This document shows, one piece after another, positions 29,799-42,570 of a stretch of DNA of 64,000 nucleotides. The notes beneath the pieces are model-generated. The model made no database searches. It was not told where the DNA came from and saw only the letters and a list, made by a program, of their open reading frames with translations. Positions within the stretch are counted from its first letter, which is position 1, and each line of letters opens with the position of its first letter. Source of the stretch: Rugalucina vietnamica (taxonomy: Eukaryota; Mollusca; Bivalvia; Lucinida; Lucinidae); contig OZ024873.1 in NCBI GenBank assembly GCA_964017185.1, positions 52,686,760-52,750,759 of the forward strand, given 5' to 3'. A program made the translations under genes and the position numbers.

Positions 29799-31292
29799 GT
29801 TATTACATTAAGGAAATAATTGAACATTCATCAAAAAGCTGATTTTTTCTAGTAAAAAACAAGAGAACAAAGTATACGTTAAGCCAGTAAAAAAGAAACT
29901 TTCAGCATAATAACCTGTACATTTATGCCTTTGTCTTTTCGGTTCAAACTTTCTGCAAATTTCAACATTGTCTTTGTATCCATAAACCGCACTTCCTTTG
30001 TCCAAAATATGGAATGATTCAGTTTTATTTGGGTTTCGGAAGATTCTCAAAATTAGCGGTATTTTTTCGCATTTGAACATTTGAAAATTAATTTAGAATG
30101 GAGCATGGATGTGTGCATACAAAATTCATTACCACTGAACTTGGTCACATTTTAAAGCTTAGACATTGCCATTTCATCATATGGTAAGAAATACAATATA
30201 TTTAATTTGCATATTAATGAATTTTAATGAAAATATTAAAAAAAAATGACAGAAAAATCATGAAAAGTCAATAAATAAACTAATTTGAGGTCGAAACTAT
30301 AATTGTGGCACTTTGTAATTTAAAGAGTAATAGCATAGGACAAATGTATTGATTTCATGTGCCTAAATTAAAATTATCTCATTTGCATATTCATGAATAT
30401 TAATAAAATATAGAAAATTAAAGAAAAACGGAGATTAACTAAAGCCATTGCAAGTTTTGGATGGGTTATAAGATCTATCTTGTATCCCTGAAACCAATTT
30501 TCATGTCTGCCAGTGTGGTCAGAGGGACCATCTTAATGCCATAAAATATTGTCCTCAACAATGCACACATTTGCATGATGTAAAAAAAATTATATAGTTT
30601 CCACATCTACCCCTTGTGTGATCTTAAAGAACAGGGTGTACTCGTAAAAGTATTCTATACAAACAATAGCATGCTCAAGAATATTATAATTGGTCTGATA
30701 ATGATGCATGGACTTAGCAATTTAACCTTAATACATATTATTCAAATCATTAATTTCGCTTATTCATGAAAAAAAAAAAATAAAACACACAAGAAATCGG
30801 AGAAAATCTTAGATGAAATAGGGGTATACGTACAAAATCAATCACTAAAAGCAGAGCTGTTACAAACCCAGGATGCTAAAAGAACTATCAAATAAATGCT
30901 ATGGCTATGTACTCTGACTCTTATGTCTCATATATAAGCATGATCTTATTTTCAACTTCATGAATTTTAATGGAAACTTCATAAATAGGAATGAAAAAAT
31001 GAAAAATTTAACCGGCAAACATAAAAATGATGTTTTTCTCAGCAAGCAAAAGCCCTAACATGCTAAAAATGGCATTAAATGGTTGCTAGGGCAATATTAT
31101 ACCATCCTGTACTACAATGTGTTAGTCATTCAATTTTTTATTTCATGAGTATTAACAAAACCTTTTGAATTTAGAGGAAAGTTACGGAAATATTAAGGCA
31201 GTTTACATAGAAAATCACATGAATTTTGGCTACTGATAGACCTAGAGTGCTATAGGACAATATTCTATAACCATATTATCTGTTATATTATA

Positions 31293-31433
31293 CAATTAAT
31301 GACTATTGAGGCATTGGATATGATGTGATATCGACCCGAGAATATAAATATTGACTGAGGCGAAGCCGAGGTCAATATTGGTATTCTCGGGTCGATATCA
31401 CATCATATCCAATGTGTCAATAGTCATTAATTG
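31293..31433. mobile_element. Palindrome 1 inside the large inverted repeat
   Basis: Arms of about 60 bp: CAATTAATGACTATTGA, TTGGATATGATGTGATATCG and ACCCGAGAAT, with inverted copies after a short GGCGAAGCC loop. Confidence 0.8.
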
Positions 31434-31448
31434 TTTTATTATAATTTG

Positions 31449-31628
31449 AAGTCTTCAAATTGTCATATTACTGGCTAGCGCGTGCTGGCAGGTCTATATT
31501 AGTTTCTAAATTTAGAGCTGATTGGAAACTTGCCGTTCTTTTTGTCATTTCCAATCAGCTCTAAATTTAGTAACTAATATAGACCTGCCAGCACGCGCTA
31601 GCCAGTTAATATGACAATTTGAAGACTT
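31449..31628. mobile_element. Palindrome 2 inside the large inverted repeat
   Basis: Arms of about 80 bp, nearly perfect (AGTCTTCAAATTGTCATATT, CTGGCTAGCGCGTGCTGGCA, CTAAATTTAGAGCTGATTGG), with a loop of about 20 bases. It follows palindrome 1 after 15 bp. Confidence 0.85.
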
Positions 31629-33379
31629 GTCACGTGGGCGCTTTGGGCCAACGAAAAGCGAGATTTTCAGTAGCTTATATAATAAAAATAAATAGTGACT
31701 TTTGTTGTATGGGTATTAATGAGATCACTAAGAATAAGAGAAAAAATAACGAAAAATGAAGTGATATACCAACACAATTGCATATATCTCAGCTGCCAAT
31801 TGCCATATGTGCTGCAATGGTACCAATAGAATGCTAGGATGATGCAATTATGTCATGCAGTCTGATCACACTTTTTTCAATTTTTGAGAGTACAGAAAAT
31901 TGAAGCTTGTGCTCTAATAAATTTAATTGAATCTTGGTTGCCTGCAAGTGTACCCTTGTTTATCTGAATACATGATAATACAATATTGTCCTAGCTATTA
32001 TTGATGTCATTTTGAGATCTCTACAGCCATTGATAGTCGAAATATATTCAATTTTGTTGGTGTACCCCTTCATTTTTCGTTTATGTTTCCCTTATTTATA
32101 TAAATCTCATTAATATCATTCTAATAGAAGAAGCTGGTGATTTAAATATCGGATTATATAGTTATAGAACATTGTCCTAGCAATTATTTGATACCAAGTA
32201 TAGCTCTCTAGGTCAGTCAGTAGCCAAGATACATGTGATTTTCTATGTATACCATCTTATTTTTTCCGTAATTTCCATCTAAATTCGAAAGGTTTTGTTA
32301 ATATTCATAATACAAAAAATCAATTGACTTATATATTGTAGTACAGGATGGTATACTAATGTCCTGGCAATCAATTCATGCCATTTTCAACGTGTAAGGG
32401 CTTTTGGTTGCCGAGATACACACCATTTTTTAGGTTTGCCGGTTAAATTTTTTCCATTTTTTCATTCAAATTTATGAAGTTTTCATGAAAATTCATGAAA
32501 CTGAAAAAATAAGATCATTCTTATATGAGACTTTAGGGTCATAGAACACTGCCATAGCATTCATTTTATACTTCTTTCAGCATCCTAGGTTTGTGAACAG
32601 CTATGGTTTAATGGACTTTGTATCTATACCCCCATTTTTCTCTGATTTCTTGTGTGTTTCATTCATTTTCATGAATAAGCAATATCAATGATTTGAAAAA
32701 TAGGTATTACGGTTAAATTGATCAGTCCATGCATCACAACCAAACCCATTATAGTATTTTAGAGCATGCTTTTGTTCGTATATGAATATTTTTGTGAGTA
32801 CGCCCTATTCTTTAGAATCACAGTAGGGGTGGATGCAGAAACTATATAATTTTACATCATGCAAATGTGTCCATCGTTGAGGACAATATTTTATGGCATT
32901 TAGATGGTCCTTCTGAACACACTGGCAGCCATGAACATTGGTGTCAGGGATGCAAGGTAGATCTTGTAACCCATCCAAAACCTTGAAATTGCTAGAGTTT
33001 ATCTCTCGTTTTTCCTCGATTTTCGACATTTTCTATTAATATTCATGAATATGCAAATAAGATAATTGTCATTTTGGCCCATGACATCAATAGATTTGTC
33101 ATATGGTATTATTGGTTCAATAACAAAGTGTCACAATGAAAGTTTCGACCTCAAATTTAGTTTATTTATTGATTTTTAACGACTTTCTGTCATTTTTACT
33201 GTTTTCATTAAAATTCATGAATATGCAAATTAGATATCTTTTAAGGGTCACCGAATAGTGTTCTACACGGGGGAGAGATCCATAAACTTGTTTATTAATG
33301 TCACTTTCCTATTTGAGATGTTTGAATTTTTAACAATTAACCCCTTGAAATGGTTGCAAAAATATATATTGACTCATAA

Positions 33380-33645
33380 CATTACGAAAACATGCCCATG
33401 CAACATACAGATTTTTTTTGGTTTTTAAATTTGAAAATTTTCTGAAGAAAAAATTTGATATTTTTCTTATTTTTGCTCAAAACATGGATTGTGGGTACAT
33501 GTTAGAACCGCGGCTCTAAGGAGTACCCACAATCTATGTTTTGGAGCAAAAATAAGAAAAATAGGTATACCCCTGCAAACCCCAGTTTTGCTATATAAAA
33601 GTGGGGTTCAAGGGGGTATACTTGTTATGGACATGTTTTCATGAT
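33380..33645 (-). mobile_element. Palindromic MITE family A, copy 8 (shortened hairpin tip)
   Basis: The centre is TTAGAACCGCGGCTCTAA, again lacking bases on both sides of the usual tip. Ends are well preserved. The last unit of the large inverted repeat lies 140 bp to the left. Confidence 0.85.
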
Positions 33646-33718
33646 GAACAGTTAAACTTAGAGAAAAATGCACATGGGGCTTAACTTATTTTGACCAGTA
33701 TATCTAATGCAGTTTAAA

Positions 33719-33795
33719 AAGGTACAAGTAGGCAATGATCAGAAAATGGTGCAATCAGAAAGAAATTCCCACTCCACAAATCGAGGGATGCGGAA
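33719..33795 (+). repeat. Family C, copy 5 (truncated)
   Basis: GGTACAAGTAGGCAATGATC and CCCACTCCACAAATCGAGG, then cut off by a (TTTG)-rich stretch and a tRNA-like B-box fragment. Confidence 0.65.
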
Positions 33796-33837
33796 AAAAT
33801 ATTTGTTTGTTTGTTTGTGTTAACACGGTGATGCATA

Positions 33838-33866
33838 TGGGGATCGAACCCAGGACCTCTCGATTC
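33838..33866 (-). repeat. tRNA-like B-box fragment
   Basis: On the minus strand CCTGGGTTCGATCCCC is a perfect B box. No A box at the right distance, so probably a SINE remnant. Confidence 0.35.
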
Positions 33867-33888
33867 GGAAAAAAATAAAATGACACTT

Positions 33889-34110
33889 ACACTCCCGGTA
33901 AATTAAAAACAACATATTTCGCGTTTCTCCGCAACCATGGCAAACGCGAAATTTTCATTTCTCGGAGAAACACCGCGAAATAAGCCAGGTAGACAAAATC
34001 GTCTGCGCGAAATTCCTCGGTGTTTCTCGGTGAAATTTCTCGGTGTTTCTCCGAGAAAGGTAATTACCTTGATTTGTCGATCAAAATCGGTTTCGCGGAG
34101 TTTCTCGGAG
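33889..34110. mobile_element. Element built on TTTCTCGGAGAAAC motifs, copy 1
   Basis: Starts ACTCCCGGTAAATT..AACAACATATTTC. It contains at least eight copies of TTTCTCGG(A/T)G(A/T)AA or its complement in about 200 bp. Its edge matches the opposite edge of the copy at 48282-48512. Confidence 0.65.
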
Positions 34111-34436
34111 GAATTTTGAAAATGAGTACATGTATGATATTTTTTAATAAATATAAAACATTTAAATTTAAGTTTTTACAAGTATGTAACTTACGGATAT
34201 TACGTATTTCTTTAGATGGCTTATAATTCATATTTAATGTTTTGTTTAGATTAAATTTTATAATGACCTTTATCACCTGTGTTTTGTTTCACACTATCTA
34301 CGATTACCCGATCTTTGAACATAAGAATGGGTGCGAACCTCATTTAATATTTAAGGGCGTCATTAGATACATGTATTCGTAGCTTGAGCATTGTCTTTTC
34401 CGACAAATAATGAAATGTGAATATATGGATAATCAG

Positions 34437-34707
34437 TATCCAGGAAAACATGTCCGTGAAATGTGTACCCCCTTACACCCCACTTTCATGTACAAAATCT
34501 GGGGTTTGCAGGGGTCACGTATACCTATTGTCAACATATTCATTGTGTATTCGGTAGAACCGCCTCGGCGATATGGTGCTAAGGTGTACCCACAATCAAT
34601 GTGTTGAGCAGAATTATTAGATGTCATAAATTTTCCATGAAATTTTCAATTTTGCCTTCAAAAAAAATTTCTATACATGTATATTACATGGGCAAGTTTT
34701 CGTAATG
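34437..34707 (+). mobile_element. Palindromic MITE family A, copy 9 (decayed palindrome)
   Basis: Ends are clear (CCAGGAAAACATGTCCGTG, GGCAAGTTTTCGTAATG). The centre CCGCCTCGGCGATATGGTGC has lost right-arm symmetry. Confidence 0.8.
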
Positions 34708-35439
34708 AATAACATTTGATCGAAGGTATTTATTTCTGTATAGTAGCAATGATTTAATAGGCTGTTTGCTTTTATTGCATGCATGTCAGGATAAACACAG
34801 GCCATCAAAATGACAAGAATATACCGGCCACAACCTTTTCTTTGCGAAGCAAACAGACTATCTGTAAGACCACTGCGGCTAGTCTTATTAAATCTTCGTA
34901 CCTCAGTCGTCCGCCAGCATTACTTGGTAAGCTGTTAACGTACTAACCGTAATCACATATTAAGATTATGGCTCAATATAAATCACAAATGATTTGACCA
35001 CCCATCACTGTATACTGGTACGTATTATATCGAACCTACATGTAGTAGTAAGGAATTTTCGTAAAAAAGTTATTCTCCATGAAAAACCACAAAGCCGTAT
35101 AAATCATGAACAACAAAAATAGTCAACACAACTTACAGAAATTAGCGTTGACTTATGTGGCATACTTGTAGAGTGGGGGAGACAGAATCACCAGGAGGTG
35201 TGTTTCAGCATGCGTGTGTACTTGTTTCGTTTTCTCTTATAAACACGAAGATGACACTGCTCCTTCGCATGATTGGAAAACTGTCTGTCGTTAAGTGAAA
35301 TATAAAATCAAGCAAATAAATAATGCCGAACGTGAAGCGAACACTGTCATATGATTTCATCACAACTGACGGCTTTGTAAATCACCTAAACATGAATGAA
35401 CTTGTCCATGTATTTTCATTGACGAACATGCATCGTTAA
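34708..35439. other. No gene or repeat recognised
   Basis: Mixed-composition sequence without long frames. No splice-bounded coding segment seen. Confidence 0.4.
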
Positions 35440-35681
35440 AAATGAGCCGTCTCGTGAGAAAACCAACAATGTGGTTTCCGAACAGGTCCGGCACAAACCA
35501 GGCTGTTCAAGCACAGAAGTTGGCTAGAGGCTGGAAATTTTGGATTTAGAAAGTAGACGAATTGTACTTTCCGTATGGCGTATACAAGGGCGCTGATCAG
35601 CTTCGCAGATACGGCGAAGCTGATCAGCGCCTTTGGTTTCGCATATGCAGATTTTTTGTTTTCTCATGAGGCGGCTCAAAT
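35440..35681 (-). mobile_element. MITE family B, copy e
   Basis: The hairpin GGGCGCTGATCAGCTTCGC..GCGAAGCTGATCAGCGCC has a shorter A-T rich stem on its outside than copy d. Ends AATGAGCCGTCTCG and GAGGCGGCTC. Confidence 0.8.
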
Positions 35682-37514
35682 CATTCTTGAGTAATAAGTT
35701 TTTTAGTTTCCATTCTTATTTTATTCCACGAATTTGAAAGTTATATGGCATAGTTTCTTTATAACATCAAGACAATAATGGCAGAAGCGCTTTCGGAAGG
35801 AGAGGTTTCATCCACTACTACAGATTTCTTAAGAATTCGATACTGTAAAGTTGCATATATGCATGCACATGTACTTAGAAACGAAAAGTGTTTTGGTCGT
35901 TTAGACTAGAGATTGATAATTTATTTGACAGTTTGACCTTAAAAATACATTTACTTGTATGTTATTTCTTGTGCAGGATTGCGGTTTGTGTGGAGCATTG
36001 TAAATGTACATGTATATTCAGTCGAGAAAATTTCAAATGTATTAAATTTTTATTTCGCTCCTTCTATAAATCTCAATAATATTATTAGACAAGAAAAATG
36101 CATTATGTGCAACAGACACATTCAGATTAATCATATTTTAGTGTGAATAAACAAAAGGATGGACACAAGTTATTACAACATTAGTAAGTCCTCTCCCTAA
36201 ACATGTACAACTAACGTTATGATACAATGAGAAGACATAAATGTATTTTCATAAAACAAAATGCAAGAGTTACATAGCAAGTGGTAATGGCATAGACATT
36301 TTCATTTATTATTTGTATGTCAAAAAAGTTGATCATTAAGAATTAGAAAATCTACCAGAGACATTTGTTTAGGACACCCTGGTAAAAGGTGTCTTCGGGC
36401 ATTCAAGTACATTTTATGCGATTGAAATTTAAAAACCATCTAAATTTGAAATATTTGGCATGTTCTGATATTTATTTCATACAGCTTTAATATTGTAACA
36501 CAATCCAAGACACATACTTTTATTATGGTCAAACGTTATTTGTATCATGTATGTTGCCATGGCAACCACTGCGCCATAAGGATTACCCTCATTTTAAAAA
36601 CCAGGTATGCCCTTTGTATTGCATGTTTCATCAAACAGTTTGTGAATTCGTGCCTATTGCATAGTCTGTGCAGTACATGTAGTATAGATGTTAAAGATAA
36701 TCTCTTCAAATTTTCAGAAACTTGGTCTTTCACATGTTACTAATATCTTAATTTTGTTTTTTCTGCCATAAGACCCCTTTTATCAGATCCTGGCCCAATT
36801 ATTTTCATTTACATGTACATGAATTAGGGAAAATGTACTCGGTTATTTTTTATCTTTTACGTATACATACATGTAGCTACGTATTTTGCCGCCATATTTG
36901 TTACAATACGACATCGATATATAATGTAGACGTACCAAGCATACATACTCATGTATCTGCTGTTCATAGCGTGTCGGATGTTGCTTCGCTAGATTTTGTT
37001 AGTGACGGGTTTGCTAATACGAATGTTGTGCAGCGAGGGGAGATTCTTCACTTTTCTGGGTGGTTGCTGTTGCACCGGTTCTGTATGAGCATTGCATATA
37101 GCCCATTTTGAATGTCAGGACATCCAAAACTTGGATAGAAGTCAAACAAAGCAGTGAAAACGTACCGACGTAACCGTGGCTGTGGACTAGGACGTTAGTA
37201 ACAGCAATACTGCACAGTGATTTTTGTATTAATGCACATACATAGTTTTGTAGACGGTCCCTGTATTTTTTAAAACCGACACCAAAATATAAGGCCATGC
37301 ATTAGTTTTCGTGCAAAATGAGTGTACCCGATCCTGCGTTCTACGCAAACATTAAGTTTAAGCGCAAATTAGCTTTCGTAATCGCAATATTATCGTTTTA
37401 TGTTGGTTTCGTTTAGGATATTTAAACATGCAGTTTCTACATAGAGTCGGAATTTCAAACGCTGATTGTTTCTTTGGTTCGTTGTAATCTAACATGATCG
37501 ACTGGTTTTCTTAT
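35682..37514. other. No gene confirmed
   Basis: At 35779-35895 (plus) an ATG in good context opens a frame beginning MAEALSEGEVSSTTTDFLRI that stops after 39 residues. It could be a first exon but has no clear donor or partner. Confidence 0.3.
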
Positions 37515-37735
37515 GATACAGTACAAGCCAGGTGGATTTTTTTTTTCTCCACTCGCCACCGCGGGCCTCTTATCAGCGTCCACGCGGGACCTTGTAATAT
37601 TTCCACCGTGGTCGTCACAGTGGAAACACGGTGGACCTTGTTAACACGCAACACCGTGGACTCGCTAATCAAATATACCGTAACCCCACCGCGATTGTTC
37701 TGATATCATTAGCAAGCCACCGTGGATTGCTAATT
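37515..37735 (+). mobile_element. Element built on CCACCGTGG motifs, copy 1
   Basis: Starts ACAGTACAAGCCAGGTGGAT, whose reverse complement ends the copy at 47385-47660. CCACCGTGG, CCACGGTG and CACCGCG motifs recur at least six times. Confidence 0.6.
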
Positions 37736-39943
37736 AAGGCACAGCATGATAAATGAAAGGGACCAATTGACTATAGGTAGACCAGGGAAGAGTATTTACC
37801 CATTTTAAAAGAACGTACATAGAAATTATTATTTTTGCTTACTATATACGTACGTTTTTGAGTTGAGATAAATTAAAATTGGAACTATGTCGGACTTTTT
37901 TTTATATGATTATAACGTATGTGCAGTATTGTAAGCTGTGCTAATACGAGATAGTGCGTGCAGTCACTGTTTATCTCTTAGTGTGTGCAGTCACTGTTTC
38001 TCTCTTAGTGTTGCATGTTTGCTCTCTATCTAAACGCGGTTGAGTAGAACGCAATGAATTAAGAGTTTTCTGCAAAATGTTTGCATGGAATATTCTCATC
38101 GGCGCATGTCGTAATAATACAGGCGGTATTGTTACGCCGTAGTTGGCTATTCCTGATGTAAAAGTGAAAAATACAAAAACAAAGTCACAATTTTCATAAT
38201 AGCTTTGCATTTACATTCTGATCTTGAGTATTTCTTGAACTCAATGTATGAAATCCGTAATGTTTCTGGCTAATTATGACTTTATAATAATGATTAAGTC
38301 AAATCGATATTGACCTAGTTTACCCTCGACCAAATGGGCAAAATGGCGGGAAAGATGCGTTTTCACTCGGAATACAACGCCTATTCACTGACTGAGGTAC
38401 AGAGCGTCATTTTTTGTGATAAGTTTGCAAGAAAGCACCATCGGCTAGTTGTCAAACGTATTTTGAGTCGTGCCAAAGCTAAAAATGGCACAGAGACAAA
38501 AAATACATCAAAATGGCAAATAATGCTTAAGCGTTATAGTTCCGTATATACTGAAGGAACAGATTGCAAAGCGTATATCTTGACAAAGAAATTTTAAGGC
38601 GGCGCTTAAGATGCTATGGTACTTAATTTCATTTGTAGGAGGTATTGTATGCTAAATTATGTTTCCGAGTTTGTTGGTAAACTGTGTAGAATTAATAACA
38701 TCGGTCGTGGAGAAAGAAAGTTGTCTTTTTTCCATAGTGTAAATGCACTTATTGTATAAATGGAGTTTTCTTTTCCAAGTCATGTACTTAGGGTAGACCC
38801 AGGTTAATACCCAGGAGGCGGCGGCTCTGTCACGAAATGGCTGACAAAGAATTGTTGACTGTAATGTTAAACCGGGTGTACCAGGTGATTTTTCTCGTGG
38901 GGGGGGGTCCCGTTTTCGCCCCACTTACTGATTGGCCCGACTCATATGGGCTGAAATAATCTAGGAATGGACGTTAACTGAATTATAAAAAATGGTCTAA
39001 TTCTATTCAGCGCATTTGCTTTTTAAGTTCATGAAGGAGTATTCACTGTAGAATGTCTTGGTTCTTTTGCAATTCGAGCACGGTGGAAATCATAACCTGA
39101 CACGTGGTATATTATACATGTATATTTTCTTTTATTAACTGAAAGTCAAATACACAAACAATTACAATATTCCTCAAATTGCTGCAAGACACTTTAACAA
39201 TAAAGCTGCATCATGAGAAAATCCTGTTTTGCCAAAGTAAACGCTCCATCCGCTGTGCACTAAGAGAGCAACCATTTGATTTATAGGAGGGGGGGCTGGA
39301 ATATATGTTGAAAAAACAACCCAGGACCAATTTGGCCTGACCAAATATCTAGGACAGGTAAAATCTGTTGAATGTAAGCACTGTTTTATATGTAAATAAA
39401 AACGGACATTTCGCGCGTCGAGTGAAAATTAAATCCAGGCCCGAAAGCATAATCCACCAACCCCAATAAAAATCAAAAGGTCGCTCCCTAACACCTGAAC
39501 ACAGAAACCTCCTTTGTTTTAGCTGCACACATTCATACTAAGCATGTATATAATCAAGTCTTTTAAACTAAACGCCTCGTCCGATGTCTTGAAGGCAGAT
39601 TATGTCGTAATGCGACCTACGTTTTGCCGAACCGATGCATAGTCAACAATAACACAGCTGATAAGCCCGTGGTATGGAATTGGTGACGCACAATGCAATT
39701 CTGTACGAGTTGAGATGCCAAATTCTAGTTGCCTCCTATAGCGTTTACTCTATTGACTGATAGATAGGTGCAGTCAATGCAGAAATTGAACATTTATTGA
39801 ATGAAAGTATCATTTAGAATCATGGTTATTTAGTTTTTCGCAAACGCTTTCGCCCAATGAACATATAGAATTTCCAACACAATAGCATTGAAGAGTTTGC
39901 GAAATCGAAATGACTTGGATTTCTTATGTTACTTTCTTTCAAT
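37736..39943. other. No gene confirmed; one 87-codon frame
   Basis: At 38334-38597 (plus) an ATG-TAA frame is basic (SRAKAKNGTETKNTSKWQ) and starts MGKMAGKMRF. It has no known domain. Two G runs (38900-38907 and 39289-39296) are the only other marked features. Confidence 0.3.
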
Positions 39944-40112
39944 AAATGAGCCGCCTCGTGGGAAAACCAACAATGTGGTTTCCGAACAGGTCCGACACAA
40001 ATCAGGCTGTACAGTCACAGAAGATGACCAGAGACTGGAAATTTTAGATTTAGAAAGTAGAGGAAGTGTACTATACCTGTAGCGAAAACAAAGGCGCTGA
40101 TCAGCTTCGCGG
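39944..40112 (-). mobile_element. MITE family B, copy f (truncated in hairpin)
   Basis: Runs from AATGAGCCGCCTCGTGGGAA to GCTGATCAGCTTCGCGG, where it stops at the hairpin centre; the other half is missing. Confidence 0.75.
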
Positions 40113-40444
40113 TTGCCTACACGTATAAGGGCGCACGGTTTTAGCAACATAAGGGATACATGTGTAATTCTACTACTCCAGTGCTTAGAAATCCGAAGTT
40201 TAAATTCGAGATATCATTGTTTGTGTATGATTATGTGGGAACCCCAAAACAAAGTATTCATATATTAACAGAACGAACGACAGCATGACTTAGAATTATG
40301 ATATTAAAAAAGCAGTACGACAACAAAAACTCCTATCCCCTATCCATTTTAACCAACAAGTTGCTACATGTATTAATTGCCTTGACCAAATAGTGCAGTG
40401 TTTCACTATAATTATTGCAACAATCAAAGAATACCCATGTATTG

Positions 40445-40500
40445 TTTGCTTGATTTATTGCTTAACGTCCAAGTCAACAGTGATGCCCATGTCGGGACAT
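40445..40500 (+). repeat. Short dispersed repeat, GCTTAACGTCCAAGTC type
   Basis: Shares TTTG..TTG followed by CTTA(A/T)CGTCCAAGTC with 52617-52680. Only this edge is recognised. Confidence 0.35.
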
Positions 40501-41684
40501 GTATTGAATTCCTATCCAGCATTATGATGCCATGATTTGCGAAAAGTTCCAACTATGCTAACAACTCAAAAAGAACTATTCGCATGATGGTTCGACTTAA
40601 CCACATTCCTGCATCAGAAATAATTTCATGTACGTGAAATCTTGTTCTTAAGACAAAGTCCGGCAAAGTTGTGCTTACATGTATATTCTAATCGCATTTT
40701 TGTGATGCAACGATAGACAGTTCAGACTTGATATTCTATCGCAAACAATACGTACATTTTACCGATAACAAGCCAAAATACGAAATGCATTGTAGCAATA
40801 TGCTATTAAAGGGGTGCTCACACCACAGCGTATAGCGCCAACGTACGTATGCCGACGTATGAGATATTTTGTCCATACGTTGGTGTACGTTGCATACGTT
40901 CGGCATAAGTTTTGCATAAGTTAGGGGTACGCTACAATACGCTGGCATACGTTGTCGTACGTCGTGTACGCCCAGAAATTTTGTGCATGCACAAAATTTC
41001 CAACGTATGCCGACGTACTGATAATACGTTACTCATAAGTTAGGCGTACGCAACGAATACGTCATGCATAAGTTCCTGAACGTTACCTGTAAGTTACTCA
41101 TACGTTCGCATACGTTGTCGTACGCCAAAGCTCACCTGGATTTTTGTTTAGCGTATGAGAAGCGTATGCATAACGCATTACCAACGTACGAGCAGCGTGC
41201 TCGGAACGTACGCAGCGTACGTTAAACGTGCGAAGAACGTACTCAGCGTATGCGCAACTTACGCGTAGCGCATTGGTCAGCGTTCGGGATTTTATGTATA
41301 AAAATGGAAGGAAAAGGGACTGTTTTCATGATTAAATAGCCACACGGAAGCATCAAAATAGTATACTCTGCCAACAACAAATTGCACAATAAATTGTATT
41401 CACTGTTGTATTATCGCTTGTCCAGAGAATATTTTTTGTAAGAACTGGGTGCCTTCAAAGCTCATGTTCGATGACCCTTTATAAAATTATCGACAGATTT
41501 GTTGAATATTAAAGTCACCTTTTCAAAATATGCTTTATACAAAATCGAATACCAAAGGTAACTGAAAATTTAGGCAGGTTGACTCCATGATATGCTGGTT
41601 ATTTTCTGTACGTGTGCGTGTATATCGAATTATTACATTTTGTAGAAACGAAAAGTTGTTGAGAAATTGTTATGGGAGACTTCA

Positions 41685-42166
41685 ATCTGTGAGTCCTGGG
41701 TTTTGATTCATCAGGATGTTTATCTTGATTTATATGTTTGTTCTTGATGATTCATTGACTAGTTAGAGATTCACCACGAGGACCGAAGAACTAACTAAAT
41801 GTTATGAACCACTGCAGAAGCTGAGGGTGAGGTTAGGCGCCTGTAAAACCGGTTTAAGCCCGCCAGTAACTTTGTGTTACTGATCGTTCCAAGTCGATAC
41901 TTCTGTGGTGGTTCTTTTTGTTTTGTGTCTTGGTGTTTAATTTTTTTGTGCTGTTGGCGCCTTATGTATGTTTTCATATTTTTAGTTAAGCCAAGGTAAC
42001 TGAGTGGCCACCTATTGGAAAGATAGCTGCTCATTCGGCTTACGATATGTTTCATGGTATAAAGTACCTGATTGTTAGTTTGTTTTTTTCCCACCTCGGT
42101 TTTTGGAGTGGGAATCTTTTTCTGATTGCGCCTTTTCCTGATCTTTGCCTACTTGTACCTTTTCCT
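41685..42166 (-). repeat. Family C, copy 6 (long form)
   Basis: A 480-bp version with the full left side (TGTGAGTCCT, GATTCATTGACTAGTTAGAG, GGTTTAAGCCCGCCAGTAA). It matches 51875-52357 nearly end to end and is nested in the TTAA element. Confidence 0.8.
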
Positions 42167-42528
42167 TAGCTGTGAGAAGTGTTAAGATTGAAACAGAAAC
42201 AGACGCGAATCTTAAAAACGTTACCCTGGCAGTGCCAATTTATTTGTTTCGATTTTGGTGTGCATGGAAGCTTAGTCACTAAAATACATGATACGATGAT
42301 CTATTGCACGATTAAGTATAGTTTATGTGTTATAATATCATGCAAGTTTTCAGTTCCAGTCAATTATTTATCATTATTGATGATTTTGTCACTTTTGTTA
42401 AGTGACATATAAACTCAGTTCTACCTTATTAGGAAATGATTCTTCTGAGAAACGATATAAGAAATCCACAAAATGCACCCGAAGAATCAGGTGTGTAGAT
42501 TTCTTTGGTCATTTTAATTTCCTTTTAC

Positions 42529-42567
<39 letters not shown>

Positions 42568-42570
42568 TTT
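42529..42570 (+). repeat. (TTTA)n microsatellite
   Basis: About ten uninterrupted TTTA units. Confidence 0.9.

Larger units (their letters stand above)
30195..33238. repeat. Large inverted repeat with tandem-unit arms
   Basis: Left arm 30195-31285 plus about 31715-31870 pairs with right arm about 31905-33238. Each arm carries unit starts marked by TTCATGAATATTAAT-like sequence. In the left arm they lie near 30218, 30390, 30762, 30958 and 31144; in the right arm near 33210, 33038, 32666, 32482 and 32298. The spacings mirror each other (172, 372, 196/184, 186/184 bp). Inserted palindromes at 31293-31433 and 31449-31628 interrupt the left arm. Confidence 0.8.

Noticed and set aside
32805-33029. 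74-codon frame in the large inverted repeat
   Set aside because: The mirrored unit at 30.5 kb has stops in the same frame, so no coding constraint.
35779-35895. First exon of an unknown gene
   Set aside because: Good start context, but no convincing donor or downstream exon. Kept only as a note.
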